Assembly: GCA_910578585.1 (NCBI GenBank)
Contig: CAJTRG010000012.1
Location: 13,202 to 77,201 of the forward strand
Length of the DNA: 64,000 nucleotides
Origin: an uncultured Mailhella sp.
GTDB taxonomy: Bacteria; Desulfobacterota; Desulfovibrionia; Desulfovibrionales; Desulfovibrionaceae
Direction of reading: 5' to 3'
Part shown: piece after piece, positions 1 through 8,782 of the stretch
Layout of the letters: every line of letters starts with the position of its first letter
How positions within the stretch are numbered: position 1 is the stretch's first letter
Translations under genes and position numbers: made by a program
Notes under the pieces: model-generated
What the model saw: the letters and a program-made list of their open reading frames with translations, nothing else
Told to the model about the DNA's origin: nothing
Databases searched by the model: none

Positions 1-509
1 TCGCTTTTAAAAGAAAATTCTTTAAAATATTCCAAGTAGGCTACAAAATTATCAAAATCACCTTCTTCAAAGTTTGATTTAGGTGAAAATGATTTGTCTA
101 CATAGCATTTATTGGAGTTTGCATCAATAAATTCATTGTTTCCAACGCACAAGGCATAGTCTGGATTTCTTTCCAAAAATTTTGCCTCCAAGTCTATACA
201 TTCAGGACAGGCTTTATCATCAGAGGCAATTAAATAAATATATTTTCCTTCTGCCAAGCCAAGAAGTTTATTAATGGTTCCGCAGGTACCTTGATTTTCC
301 TGATGTTCAACATAAAAGCGGACAAAGCGGTTTTGGAATTTTTTTTGTAATAATTGCAAAAGGTTATAGGTTAAATCTTTAGAGCCATCGTCAACAATGA
401 GCAATTCAATATTTTGATAGCGCTGCGCTGCTATGGACTCTACAGTTTCCTGTATATATTTTTCATGGTTATAAGCAGGAATAATCACGGAAACTAATGG
501 CTCTTGCAT
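1..509 (-). CDS. Family 2 glycosyltransferase, N-terminal part (runs off the window)
   Basis: Reading the minus strand from an ATG at 507-509 gives an open frame to the window edge, so only about the first 169 residues are visible. It begins MQEPLVSVIIPAYNHEKYI, the classic GT-A opening, followed by LLIVDDGSKD and later ASDDKACPE, the aspartate-rich segment expected to bind nucleotide sugar and metal. An AAAGGAG ribosome site lies just before the ATG. It is divergent from the wecF-like operon at 682 and probably belongs to the same glycan island. The acceptor and donor sugars cannot be told. The C-terminus lies outside the window. Confidence 0.85.
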   Translation of the reverse strand, partial: MQEPLVSVIIPAYNHEKYIQETVESIAAQRYQNIELLIVDDGSKDLTYNLLQLLQKKFQNRFVRFYVEHQENQGTCGTINKLLGLAEGKYIYLIASDDKACPECIDLEAKFLERNPDYALCVGNNEFIDANSNKCYVDKSFSPKSNFEEGDFDNFVAYLEYFKEFSFKS

Positions 510-614
510 ATTTTCTGCTCCTTTTCATTAATCAAGTTAAATTTGTTATAAGAAAATGATAAAGTCAAGCACGAATTTTGCATATCAGTTTACAGGTGTT
601 TTCTTGTCAGAAGA

Positions 615-643
615 TTGACAAAAAAGATAGAAAATAATACATA
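615..643 (+). promoter_or_regulatory. Sigma70-type promoter for the wecF-like/acyl-module operon
   Basis: TTGACA at 615-620, a 17-base spacer and TACATA at 638-643 lie 39 bases before the first start codon of the plus-strand operon. The match to -35 is perfect and to -10 moderate. It would drive 682-6232. Confidence 0.5.
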
Positions 644-681
644 GAAATATAAGGAAATTTTTTCCTTATATAGGGGTGATT

Positions 682-1674
682 ATGTTTAAATATGTTCATT
701 TAATGTTTAATGATAAATTTAATAAACCAATTGTTGATTTTTTAAATACGCATTTTAATCCGCAAGATCATTTATTTTTATGTAAACATTTGTTCAAGGA
801 ATTCCCCTTTCCAACCGGTGCGAATGTTGTGGAAATTCAATCACTTTATCAAATTAACTGGAATGAGCTGCATGTTGAAAAAATTTTCTGCCATTCTTTA
901 TTTGATAATGAAGTCATCGATTTTTTATATACTCATAAGGATTTTTTGAAAAAAGCAGTGTGGATAATGTGGGGCGGAGATGTTCATTCTTTTGAAAAAA
1001 ATGAAAAAAATTTATATGTAAGGCATAATTTTGCAGGATATATCGGAAATGGTGACCCTGACGACATTGCAAAGAAAATTGGAAAAAAAGTTATTCCTCA
1101 GAACTTAAAGTTTATTTTTCCGATCGATAAAAAACTTCTTGATAATTGTAAAAATTCAAAAAGAAAGTCTCTTGTTATACAAATAAATAATTCCTGTGAT
1201 GAGTCCACTCTTGAGGCTTTAGAATGGCTGTCAAAGTTTGCTGATAAAGATGTGGCTGTAAAAACTGTTTTATCTTATGGACAAAAGCAATATAAAGAGC
1301 AGATTATTGCATTAGGAAAAAATATTTTTGGTACGAAATTTGAGTGGTTAGATAAAATAGTGTCTCCTAAATTTTATACAAATTATCTGGCAGAAAATGA
1401 TATATTGATTTTAAATCAAAATCGTCCGCAGGGGCAGGGAAATATCTATGCATCATTTTATTTAGGGAAAAAGGTGTATATTCGCAGTGATGTTGCTAAT
1501 TTTTCACGAATGCAGGCAGAAGGGTATACTGTTTATGATACAAAGGCGATTGAAAATTGTACCTTTGCAGAATTGATCGAAAATACTTCTTCTGCTCATA
1601 ATTCTGAAGTTGTAACGCTTCGTTTTGATGAGGAAAAAATTATAGAAAGTTGGGAAGCAGTATTATCATTATAG
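682..1674 (+). CDS. WecF-like 4-acylamino-4,6-dideoxyhexose transferase (GT56 family)
   Basis: The 330-residue protein resembles TDP-N-acetylfucosamine:lipid II N-acetylfucosaminyltransferase (WecF). Visible signatures are WIMWGGD near residue 95, VIQINNSCDESTLEAL near 165, VLSYG near 195 and the C-terminal AENDILILNQNRPQGQGN. The family moves a TDP-Fuc4NAc-type sugar onto a lipid-linked acceptor at the inner membrane face. It precedes a WecE-like aminotransferase, which fits a TDP-Fuc4N route. An ATG at 682 is preferred over the GTG at 676 because AGGGGTGA sits just before it. A second, repeat-bearing homologue lies at 12959. The family call is firm; the sugar (N-acyl rather than N-acetyl) is inference from the downstream acyl module. 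Confidence 0.8.
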   Translation: MFKYVHLMFNDKFNKPIVDFLNTHFNPQDHLFLCKHLFKEFPFPTGANVVEIQSLYQINWNELHVEKIFCHSLFDNEVIDFLYTHKDFLKKAVWIMWGGDVHSFEKNEKNLYVRHNFAGYIGNGDPDDIAKKIGKKVIPQNLKFIFPIDKKLLDNCKNSKRKSLVIQINNSCDESTLEALEWLSKFADKDVAVKTVLSYGQKQYKEQIIALGKNIFGTKFEWLDKIVSPKFYTNYLAENDILILNQNRPQGQGNIYASFYLGKKVYIRSDVANFSRMQAEGYTVYDTKAIENCTFAELIENTSSAHNSEVVTLRFDEEKIIESWEAVLSL

Positions 1675-1687
1675 ATGAGAGTAAATT

Positions 1688-3811
1688 ATGGTAGCTGATA
1701 AAGTGTTTTTTAATTCACCTTATTTTGCAGGAAATGAGCAAAAATATTTACTTGATTCGTTTCAATCCGGTTTTGTTGCCGGTGACAGAAAGTATACAAA
1801 ACTTGTTCAAGAGTTTTTTAAAAATAATTTTGCCATAGACAATATTTTATTGACAACATCAGGCAGCACGGCGCTTGATATGTCTGCAATTTTGCTTAAT
1901 TTGCAGGCAGGCGATGAAGTGATTATGCCTTCCTATACCTTTGTTTCAACGGCAAATGCCGTGCTCATGCGCGGGGCAAAACCTGTTTTTGTGGAAATTG
2001 ATGAAACTATGAATATTGATGTTTCAAAAATAGAAGAAAAAATTACGAAAAAAACAAAGGCGATTTATCCTGTTCATTATGCAGGCTGTTCCTGCGATAT
2101 GGACAGTCTTTTGGCTTTGGCAAAAAAATATCATCTTTTTGTTGTTGAAGATGCAGCGCAGGCAGTTAATGCTAAATATAAAAACAGCTATCTTGGAACC
2201 TTAGGAGATTTGGGTGCCTATAGTTTTCATGAAACAAAGAATTTTACCTGCGGTGAGGGCGGTGCCCTGGTGGTTAATAACCATGATTATTTGGAACGAG
2301 CTGAAATTATTCGTGAAAAAGGTACAGATCGAACCAAATTTTACAGGGGCTTTATTGATAAATATACATGGTGTGATATAGGAGGAAGTTATTTGCCTTC
2401 TGATTTGCTCAGTGCAATACTGCTTGCCCAATTGGAACAAAAAGATACCATTACGGAAAAACGTAAAGCAGTTTGGCAGCGGTATCAGTGTAATTTATCT
2501 GCACTGGAACAAAAAGGCGTATTGGCAATGATGAAAATACCTGATTACAATACTCCCAATTACCATATTTTTTATATTCTTTTGCCAAATAGAAAAGAAA
2601 GAGATTCGCTCTTGTCATATTTAAAAAGTGAAAAAATCGGAGCAGTATTTCATTATATTCCTTTGCATACTTCAAAAATGGGCAGGCAATTAGGATATAA
2701 AAAAGAAGATTTTCCTTTATCGGTCAATTTGAGCGAAAGAATTATTCGTTTGCCATTATTTGCAGGTCTGGAATTGGATCAGGTAGATTATATTTGTGAG
2801 AAAATTAAATTTTTTATAGGAGAAAAGAAAATGAAAAAGGAACAAAATACATCAGAGCTTAACAATATATATATATATAAGCAAAAAAAGTTTCACTATG
2901 ATGAAAATACAAAGGAAATTATTAAATCCAGAATTAAAGAAGAAACAGATTTTCCTACAACGATTTTAATTGATACCATTTCTTTTTGTAATTTGAAATG
3001 CATAATGTGTGTGCATAAAAATATGAAGCGAAAATACGGAATTATGGAATGGGATTTGTATAAAAAAATTATTGATGAAATTGCAGAAAATAATCCCAAT
3101 ACGCAAATATGGATAACCTTTTTTGGTGAAGGACTTATGTTAAAGGATTTGCCGGAAAGAATAGCTTATGCAAGAGAACAGGGTTTAACGAATATTTTAT
3201 TAAACACCAATGGAAATTTATTGAAAACAGATTTTTCAAAACGGCTCATTGAAGCAGGATTAAATGGCCTTTATGTCGGAATTGACGCGTATGATCCTGA
3301 AACATATGCAAAAATTCGTGTAAATGGCAAGCTGGAAAATGTTGTAAAAGGTGTTCTTGAATATAAGGAACTTTTAAAACAATATGGCAGAGATGATCAA
3401 ACGCTTATGGTTCAATTTGTAGAAATGGATATCAATGCACATGAGATGAATGATTTTGTTAATTTTTGGCATAATGAACATGGAATAAAATGTAAAATTC
3501 GTCCAATGTGCAGCTGGGCAGGCAAAATTGAAGGATTAACCTCTACCATTGATATTCCCGAACGGATTTCCTGTTTCAGAGGAATTAATAGTCTTAGTAT
3601 TACCAATACCGGCAACGTGGCTGTATGCCCCGGAGATTTGGAGTGTCTTGCTCCTATGGGAAATGTGGCTGAATCTTCAATAAAAGAAATATGGAATACA
3701 ACGTTAAAAGAATTCAGAACAAATCAGCGTGAGGGCAATTGGGATAAATTACCGGAACTTTGTAAAGGCTGCAAAGACTATTTTTTAGTTAATGCTGAGT
3801 ATGTTGGATAA
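1688..3811 (+). CDS. Sugar 4-aminotransferase fused to a radical SAM/SPASM enzyme
   Basis: Residues 1-380 are a WecE/RffA-type DegT-family PLP aminotransferase: TSGSTALD near 57, VVEDAAQA near 152 and the Schiff-base Lys184 in SFHETKNFTCGEGGA. It would aminate a TDP-4-keto-6-deoxyhexose. From Met382 the frame continues into a radical SAM protein with Cys434-x3-Cys438-x2-Cys441 and a C-terminal SPASM-like region (CFRGINSLSITNTGNVAVCPGD, then CKGCKDYF). WecE proteins normally end near 376, so the junction is abrupt. An AGGAGA site and in-frame ATG at 2831 sit exactly at the junction, so the second half may also be made alone. Either a stop codon was lost or the fusion is genuine. The radical SAM substrate is unknown; a peptide or sugar of the same pathway is possible. 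Confidence 0.8.
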   Translation: MVADKVFFNSPYFAGNEQKYLLDSFQSGFVAGDRKYTKLVQEFFKNNFAIDNILLTTSGSTALDMSAILLNLQAGDEVIMPSYTFVSTANAVLMRGAKPVFVEIDETMNIDVSKIEEKITKKTKAIYPVHYAGCSCDMDSLLALAKKYHLFVVEDAAQAVNAKYKNSYLGTLGDLGAYSFHETKNFTCGEGGALVVNNHDYLERAEIIREKGTDRTKFYRGFIDKYTWCDIGGSYLPSDLLSAILLAQLEQKDTITEKRKAVWQRYQCNLSALEQKGVLAMMKIPDYNTPNYHIFYILLPNRKERDSLLSYLKSEKIGAVFHYIPLHTSKMGRQLGYKKEDFPLSVNLSERIIRLPLFAGLELDQVDYICEKIKFFIGEKKMKKEQNTSELNNIYIYKQKKFHYDENTKEIIKSRIKEETDFPTTILIDTISFCNLKCIMCVHKNMKRKYGIMEWDLYKKIIDEIAENNPNTQIWITFFGEGLMLKDLPERIAYAREQGLTNILLNTNGNLLKTDFSKRLIEAGLNGLYVGIDAYDPETYAKIRVNGKLENVVKGVLEYKELLKQYGRDDQTLMVQFVEMDINAHEMNDFVNFWHNEHGIKCKIRPMCSWAGKIEGLTSTIDIPERISCFRGINSLSITNTGNVAVCPGDLECLAPMGNVAESSIKEIWNTTLKEFRTNQREGNWDKLPELCKGCKDYFLVNAEYVG
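2818..2833 (+). promoter_or_regulatory. Internal ribosome site and start codon at the fusion junction
   Basis: AGGAGA at 2818-2823 and ATG at 2831-2833, seven bases apart, are in frame with the long open reading frame (codon 382). They look like the retained start of a formerly separate radical SAM gene, allowing a 326-residue free product besides the fusion. Confidence 0.5.
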
Positions 3812-3834
3812 AATTAATATTTTGGTGGGATGAT

Positions 3835-4485
3835 ATGAAAAAAATTCTTTTAATAGGGGGAGAAGAGGGTATTAATGTTGTTGAATTCATTGAAGAAATC
3901 AGTGAATATGAAATATTGGGATTTTTAAATGATAGAGAAGAAGCCGGAACTATAATTGGAAAATATCCTGTTCTTGCCAAAACGAGTGAATGGAACAAAT
4001 TTAATGATTGTTATTTTGTCTTTACCATTTTCCGTTATTTTGGAATGTTGGAGCGTTTTTCCCTATTAAAAAATTTATGTATTCCATTGGACAGGTTCCC
4101 GACAATTATTCATCCCCTGGCATATGTTGCAAAAACAAGTAATATTGGAAAAGGCGTTGTTGTTTATCCTTTTGCCAAAATACATAGTTATGCAGAAATT
4201 GGGAATTTTTGTTCTATTCGTTCAGGGGCTAATATCGGGCATGGAAGTTTGCTTGGCGAATTTAATTATATTGGGCCAAATGCAGTACTTTCCGGGCATG
4301 TTAAAACAGAAGAAGGCGTTTACATAGCTCCGAATGCAACCATAAATCCATGGCTTGAACTTGGCAAATATTCCATGGTTGGCTCAAACAGTACAATTTA
4401 TAAAAATGTGGATGAGTTTAAAATTTTGCAGTGCATGCCGGCAAGAGTTCTTGGAAGAACGGATGAACAGTTGATTTCTCATTAA
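3835..4485 (+). CDS. PglD/NeuD-like sugar O/N-acyltransferase, acyl module copy 1
   Basis: The 216-residue protein has the NeuD/PglD plan: an N-terminal Rossmann-like part (KKILLIGGEEG, then IIGKYPVL) and a left-handed beta-helix of hexapeptide repeats from about residue 90 (IGKGVVVYPFAKIHSYAEIG, IRSGANIGHGSLLGEFNYIG). PglD acetylates the 4-amino group of UDP-4-amino-sugars with acetyl-CoA, the catalytic base being a helix-edge His; HGSLLGEF offers a candidate. It lies between the aminotransferase fusion and a KASIII/ACP pair, so acyl-ACP rather than acetyl-CoA may be the donor (inference). A paralogue in the same order is at 20839-21492. A GGTGGGA ribosome site precedes the ATG. Confidence 0.75.
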   Translation: MKKILLIGGEEGINVVEFIEEISEYEILGFLNDREEAGTIIGKYPVLAKTSEWNKFNDCYFVFTIFRYFGMLERFSLLKNLCIPLDRFPTIIHPLAYVAKTSNIGKGVVVYPFAKIHSYAEIGNFCSIRSGANIGHGSLLGEFNYIGPNAVLSGHVKTEEGVYIAPNATINPWLELGKYSMVGSNSTIYKNVDEFKILQCMPARVLGRTDEQLISH

Positions 4486-4510
4486 ATTTAATGGGGTTAC
4501 AGAGAAGAGT

Positions 4511-5077
4511 ATGCTAAATTCAATAGTTAAATTACATTTTTTAGCTGGCAGAAAGTATTTACAGAGTACGAGCCTGTTTCAGTATTTAATTGAAACATTG
4601 GAAGCAGATAAAGATATAACGTATAAATTTATAAGCCCTATTTATTCTGATTGTTTTTATTTAACTGAGCAGGTGGAAAATGTTAATGTTTTATTTCAAT
4701 ATACAAAAGATGGAGAGCAAAAACAAATAGGTGTAAAGGAAGCACCCAAAAGTTCTGATATCATAAGACTTCCTTTTGATGAAAATGAAATTATTGCCAA
4801 TGCTCATTTTATGCAGGATAACGTTGTTTTTGCAGCGAATAAAGATGATTTTTTTTGTAAAAGTGTCTGTTTAATAAAACAATTGCATCAGTTAAACCAC
4901 AAAGATGAAAAAGGAGGCAGATGGATTTTTTCTCGGGCTGATTTAAATTTTTTGCCTCAAAACGGGGAAATAGAAATCCATTGTACGCATAAATTACCAA
5001 AAGTATCCTGTTCGCAATTGATTCAAAATAAAGTAAATTTTGGGAAAATATATTTTTCATGGGTTGAAAATTTATGA
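4511..5077 (+). CDS. Unknown 188-residue protein of the acyl module, copy 1
   Basis: I do not recognise this family. The protein has no signal peptide or membrane segment. Compared with its 186-residue paralogue at 20295-20855 it conserves YLQST-LF near residue 18, a KFI-PIYSDCF-L stretch near 37, RWIFSR-DL near 139 and a C-terminal GKIYFSWVE. The conserved aromatic and Cys/Asp positions suggest an enzyme or an ACP-binding protein. A hotdog-type dehydratase or thioesterase would make functional sense beside a ketoacyl synthase and an ACP, but no motif proves it. Its stop overlaps the KASIII start by ATGA, so the two are translationally coupled; the same overlap is kept in the second copy. Confidence 0.75.
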   Translation: MLNSIVKLHFLAGRKYLQSTSLFQYLIETLEADKDITYKFISPIYSDCFYLTEQVENVNVLFQYTKDGEQKQIGVKEAPKSSDIIRLPFDENEIIANAHFMQDNVVFAANKDDFFCKSVCLIKQLHQLNHKDEKGGRWIFSRADLNFLPQNGEIEIHCTHKLPKVSCSQLIQNKVNFGKIYFSWVENL

Positions 5078-5979
5078 TTATAGCATCAAGTACACCAAAA
5101 ACACGTATAAGCGCAGAGGAAGTCTTTGCATTATGCAATTGTCCTGTTGAATTTCAAAAAGATAAATTAGGAATATCTTCACGCTGCTTTTTGCAGGAAG
5201 GTGAAAAAGCAATAGACTTGGCAGCAGAGGCATGCGAAAAACTCTTTGCAGAAAATTCTATTGATAAACAGTCCATTGATTGTTTGCTGTACGTTACGCA
5301 AACTCCTGAAAAACAAATTCCGCAAAATTCTTCTTTATTACAGGATAAATTAAAGCTTTCCACCTCACTTTTTGCCTTTGATATCAGCCTGGGCTGTTCC
5401 GGGTTTGTCTATGCGTTATCAGCGGCTGCTGCTCTTCGGGAAATGTATTCTTTTAAAAATATTTTAATTGTAACCTGTGATTGTTATTCAAAAGTGCTTG
5501 ATAAAACAGATAAAAATACAATGGCTCTTTTTGGTGATGCAGCAGCGGCAACGCTTGTCAGCATGCAGGATACAATAGGTAAAATGGATTATGGAACTGA
5601 CGGCAGCCATGCCCATTCCATTATGTTGGATGAACAGAACATTTTGCGGATGAACGGTCGGCTTGTGTTTGATTTTGCCATGAAAACAGTAAAAAAGAGT
5701 GTTCAGAATTGCTTATTAAAAAATGATGTCAATTTGGAAGACATTGACTATTTTATTTTTCATCAGGCAAATAAATTTATTGTTCAGCAATTGGCACAGC
5801 AGTTATCCATTCCACATGATAAAGTCCTATATAATTTAGAGTGTTATGGAAATACAGTTTCTTCTTCAATTCCTTTAGTACTTGAAACAGTATTAGCAAA
5901 AAATGAACAGAATAAAAAAATATTAGTTTGTGGCTTTGGGGTGGGTTTATCCTGGGCAACAAATATTATTTATATTTAA
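5074..5979 (+). CDS. KASIII-type 3-oxoacyl-ACP synthase, acyl module copy 1
   Basis: The 301-residue thiolase-fold protein has an intact FabH-type triad: Cys108 in ISLGCSGF, His230 in IFHQANKF and Asn260 in YGNTVSSSIP. It should condense an acyl-CoA starter with malonyl-ACP to give a short beta-ketoacyl-ACP. It differs from housekeeping FabH in its neighbours, which are glycan genes and its own ACP with no malonyl transferase, ketoreductase or dehydratase in sight; those would be borrowed from primary metabolism. It starts inside the preceding gene (ATGA overlap). The paralogue at 19393-20298 has the same length and the same catalytic numbering. A role in making an acyl group for an amino-sugar is inferred. 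Confidence 0.85.
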   Translation: MIIASSTPKTRISAEEVFALCNCPVEFQKDKLGISSRCFLQEGEKAIDLAAEACEKLFAENSIDKQSIDCLLYVTQTPEKQIPQNSSLLQDKLKLSTSLFAFDISLGCSGFVYALSAAAALREMYSFKNILIVTCDCYSKVLDKTDKNTMALFGDAAAATLVSMQDTIGKMDYGTDGSHAHSIMLDEQNILRMNGRLVFDFAMKTVKKSVQNCLLKNDVNLEDIDYFIFHQANKFIVQQLAQQLSIPHDKVLYNLECYGNTVSSSIPLVLETVLAKNEQNKKILVCGFGVGLSWATNIIYI

Positions 5980-5989
5980 TGGAGGAAAT

Positions 5990-6232
5990 ATGAATAATTA
6001 TTTACAAGAGTTAACAGAATGTTTGGAAAATGTTTGCAATAAAAAAGTTTCTATTAATGAACATACGGATTTAGTTGAAGATAAGATATTAGACTCATTG
6101 GACTCTATGGTTTTCTTCTTACAATTTGAAGAAAAATTTGGCATACAAATTCCAGAAGAAATTGATTTAAAAGAACATGGTTATTATAAAGTAGAAAAAT
6201 TACTGCGTCTTATTCAAGAAAACAAAAGTTAA
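5990..6232 (+). CDS. Acyl carrier protein, acyl module copy 1
   Basis: This 80-residue protein has the ACP helix pattern with the phosphopantetheine serine at Ser36 in KILDSLDSMVFF, followed by FEEKFGIQIPEE, a typical ACP helix II-III stretch. A strong GGAGG site lies just before the ATG at 5990; the frame is open further upstream but that part only overlaps the KASIII gene. It is the last gene of the operon and presumably the carrier on which the KASIII product is held. Its counterpart is at 19156-19383. Confidence 0.85.
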   Translation: MNNYLQELTECLENVCNKKVSINEHTDLVEDKILDSLDSMVFFLQFEEKFGIQIPEEIDLKEHGYYKVEKLLRLIQENKS

Positions 6233-6236
6233 TTTT

Positions 6237-6845
6237 TTATAATGCTATTTTTTTGTGTTCAATGCGGTTTGTTTCAAGATTATGCAGGTGATAGATACAA
6301 TAGGAAATTTGTGTCCTGTCATCACGAGGCTGTCCTACAGAACCGGGATTTAAAATAATTTTCTTGCCTTTTTCTTTTTGCAAATAATGATGTGTATGGC
6401 CCATACATATTATATCGTAATTGAGTTCAAAAAGAGCATTAAATTTTTTGCTGTCAGGATAAATATACTCAAAAAGGGGATTCTCGGGGCTGCCATGCTG
6501 AAGCAAAAATTTTATGGAATGAATAGTTAATGATAATTGTGTTGGTAAATTTTTTAACCAATTTAAATTTTCAGGACTAATAATTTTTTGAGTATATTGT
6601 ATCCATTGACGAACTCGGTCATTAACTGAATTGGTATCATTATGAATTAAATAATAATCATGGTTTCCCATTAAACAATAACAATTATCTAGTGTTTTCA
6701 CATAATTAATAACTTCATTTGCTTCTGGATTATAACCGATAAAATCACCAAGGAAGAAAATATAATCTGACTGAATTATATCTTTTTCAAGCTTTTGTAA
6801 TGCAGAAAAATTTGCATGAATATCACTGGCAATAAGTATTTGCAT
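6237..6845 (-). CDS. Metallophosphoesterase of the YfcE/MJ0936 type
   Basis: The 202-residue protein carries the calcineurin-like phosphoesterase motifs in order: ASDIHAN (D-x-H) at residues 6-12, FLGDFIGYNP near 31, MGNHDYY near 58, and late GHTHH with LNPGSVGQPRD. It should be a cytosolic two-metal phosphodiesterase or phosphatase; the natural substrate is unknown. It overlaps the upstream SDR gene by 23 bases and is the last gene of the minus-strand operon that begins at 11061. It ends only a few bases from the convergent ACP gene, with no terminator hairpin visible between them. Confidence 0.8.
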   Translation of the reverse strand: MQILIASDIHANFSALQKLEKDIIQSDYIFFLGDFIGYNPEANEVINYVKTLDNCYCLMGNHDYYLIHNDTNSVNDRVRQWIQYTQKIISPENLNWLKNLPTQLSLTIHSIKFLLQHGSPENPLFEYIYPDSKKFNALFELNYDIICMGHTHHYLQKEKGKKIILNPGSVGQPRDDRTQISYCIYHLHNLETNRIEHKKIAL

Positions 6846-7716
6846 AATATTGAGCCAAGTTTTTAATACTTGTTTGTATTGAAATTTGAGGTTTAAAATT
6901 TAATTCTTTTTTGGCTTTAGTAATGTCAATAATCCATTTTTTATCTTCTTCTGCATCCTTTTGTCCTGTAAAACAAATTTTGCTTTTTGAATGTGTTTCC
7001 TGAATACAAAGCTTTGCCAACTCAAGATTGGAATAAGACGTATCCTGAGCAATATTGAAAATATTATTTTTATTATAGGCAAGGCACAGGCTGACAGCCT
7101 GCCAGATATCAATGGCATCTATGTAATTTTGGATTCGTTTTCCTTCTCCTGTCAGGTTAATATCTAAATTTTTTATACAGCGAGAAACAAAAACTGAAAA
7201 AATTTTGGAACTATCCATGCCAATTCCAATAGGTGACGGAATTCGTAAGATAATGATTTGTATATTGTCTTTTTGGAGTGTATTTAAAATATTTTCTCCA
7301 AAAATTTTGCTGGAATGATAGACAGTTTGGGGAAACAAAGGATGTTCTTCTGTCACGGGAATATAGAGCGGTCTGCCAATAACAGGTATGCTTGAAAGAA
7401 AAATAATCTTTTTTGTATTACTTTTTTTGGCAAGTTCTGCAATTTGAATAATTCCCTTGCAGTTTGCTTTGAGAATTTCATTATTGCCAGTAAGGCTTGC
7501 GGCACAATGGATAATAGTATCAATAGTGTCATGATGTTGTAAAATTGAAGGAATAAAGGCATCATTCCCCAATTCACATTGTATGTATTCAGTCAGGTCT
7601 GACCTTCTTTGATTATCTTGACGTCCTGTACCAATAATATGATGATTTTGTAATAGTTTTGCTGGTATATTTCTTCCAATAAAACCATTTATTCCTGTTA
7701 CTAGAATCTTATTCAA
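6823..7716 (-). CDS. NAD-dependent epimerase/dehydratase (extended SDR)
   Basis: The 297-residue protein begins with the Rossmann motif VTGINGFIGRNI and has the SDR active site: LSSIP near 106 and YHSSK near 131 (Tyr-x3-Lys). RIPSPIGIGMD and the late GEGKRIQNYI region match sugar-nucleotide epimerases and dehydratases. It sits in the sulfatase-methyltransferase-ATP-grasp operon, two bases from the ATP-grasp gene, and probably shapes a nucleotide sugar of the same glycan. The exact reaction (epimerisation, reduction or dehydration) cannot be read from the sequence. Confidence 0.8.
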   Translation of the reverse strand: MNKILVTGINGFIGRNIPAKLLQNHHIIGTGRQDNQRRSDLTEYIQCELGNDAFIPSILQHHDTIDTIIHCAASLTGNNEILKANCKGIIQIAELAKKSNTKKIIFLSSIPVIGRPLYIPVTEEHPLFPQTVYHSSKIFGENILNTLQKDNIQIIILRIPSPIGIGMDSSKIFSVFVSRCIKNLDINLTGEGKRIQNYIDAIDIWQAVSLCLAYNKNNIFNIAQDTSYSNLELAKLCIQETHSKSKICFTGQKDAEEDKKWIIDITKAKKELNFKPQISIQTSIKNLAQYYANTYCQ

Positions 7717-7717
7717 T

Positions 7718-8701
7718 TTATTTCTCCACTATTTTTTCAGTATAGTAGCGAATAACTTTTCCAGAACTGGGCATAAGAAAATTATCTATAGTATTTTCTT
7801 CATAAATATAATCATGGATACATGCAATGAGGTCTTTAAATCCAAGTAATGCTCTGATTGAGGTAGATCCGGAAAAACGAGCGTTAAATTCAAAAGGAAA
7901 AGGTTTATTTTTATGCAAACGCAATTGAATATTAAAAGGCCCTTTTACCTGTAATGCAAGGGCAATATTTTTGCATTCTTCATAAATTAATGGGTGCTGC
8001 ACTGTTTCAGCAATAACAGTTGTTCCGCCTTTTAATATGCGTTTCATAATGATTAAATTCTTGAATTCGCCGAATCTGTTACTATAAATGCCGACAGTAT
8101 ATTCGTCTTGTTCTGTTCCAAGATATTCTTCTAGAATGTAATTTGTTTTATTTTGAATGAGACTAAGATCACTTTTTGAACGTAAGTAAAAGATACCAGA
8201 AGCACTTTTGCCATTCCTTGGTTTTGCGATAACAGGAAATGTTGTCCGGGAAAGAAGTTCATTCACTTCATCAGGATTACTTGCATCGGCAAAAAGAGGA
8301 TAATTAAAATTATTATTTTTTAACCAGGTACAAGTTAATAATTTATCATCTGCAATTTTTATTTGCTCGGGAGAAGAAACAATTATTTTTGCTTTTGTTT
8401 TCTGTTCCAACATGGTATTATATTGGCTAAAAACAGCAAGATTTTCCTCAACGCCTGTAAAAACAATATCTATATCATGTTGATTACAAAATTGGATAAC
8501 CCAATCAACAAAATTTTCTGCATTGGCATAAGGGCATACATAAAATTCATCAACAAAATATTTTCCTATACTGTCTTCATTGACGCAGGCTCCATAAAGT
8601 TTGCAGGGGAAAGTATCATTTTTTATAGCGGCAATCATAGATTGACTTACATTGCTGCTTACTCCAAGAACAAGAATGTTTAATAATTTTTTATTCATCA
8701 T
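7718..8701 (-). CDS. ATP-grasp ligase (carbamoyl-phosphate-synthase-like)
   Basis: The 327-residue protein has an N-terminal preATP-grasp Rossmann part (LNILVLGVSSNVSQSM), then ATP-grasp features: FPVIAKPRNGKSASGI near residue 154 for nucleotide binding and FEFNARFSGSTS near 270 for Mg-ATP. Such stand-alone ligases join a carboxylate to an amine through an acyl-phosphate, so this one might amidate or aminoacylate a sugar acid or amino-sugar. Two ATGs (8701 and 8698) are possible. It is followed at two bases by the SDR gene. The product is unknown. Confidence 0.75.
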   Translation of the reverse strand: MMNKKLLNILVLGVSSNVSQSMIAAIKNDTFPCKLYGACVNEDSIGKYFVDEFYVCPYANAENFVDWVIQFCNQHDIDIVFTGVEENLAVFSQYNTMLEQKTKAKIIVSSPEQIKIADDKLLTCTWLKNNNFNYPLFADASNPDEVNELLSRTTFPVIAKPRNGKSASGIFYLRSKSDLSLIQNKTNYILEEYLGTEQDEYTVGIYSNRFGEFKNLIIMKRILKGGTTVIAETVQHPLIYEECKNIALALQVKGPFNIQLRLHKNKPFPFEFNARFSGSTSIRALLGFKDLIACIHDYIYEENTIDNFLMPSSGKVIRYYTEKIVEK

Positions 8702-8782
8702 AAAAGTTATTGGTTCTATGTTTGAAAGAAAGCTCTTATTGGGATAATTGTCCTAAAATAAGAATTTCTTCATAGGATTATC

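Noticed and set aside
5074..6232. Housekeeping fatty-acid (fabH/acpP) or polyketide cluster
   Set aside because: No plsX, fabD, fabG, fabF or PKS modules nearby; the duplicated setting inside aminosugar operons points to glycan acylation.
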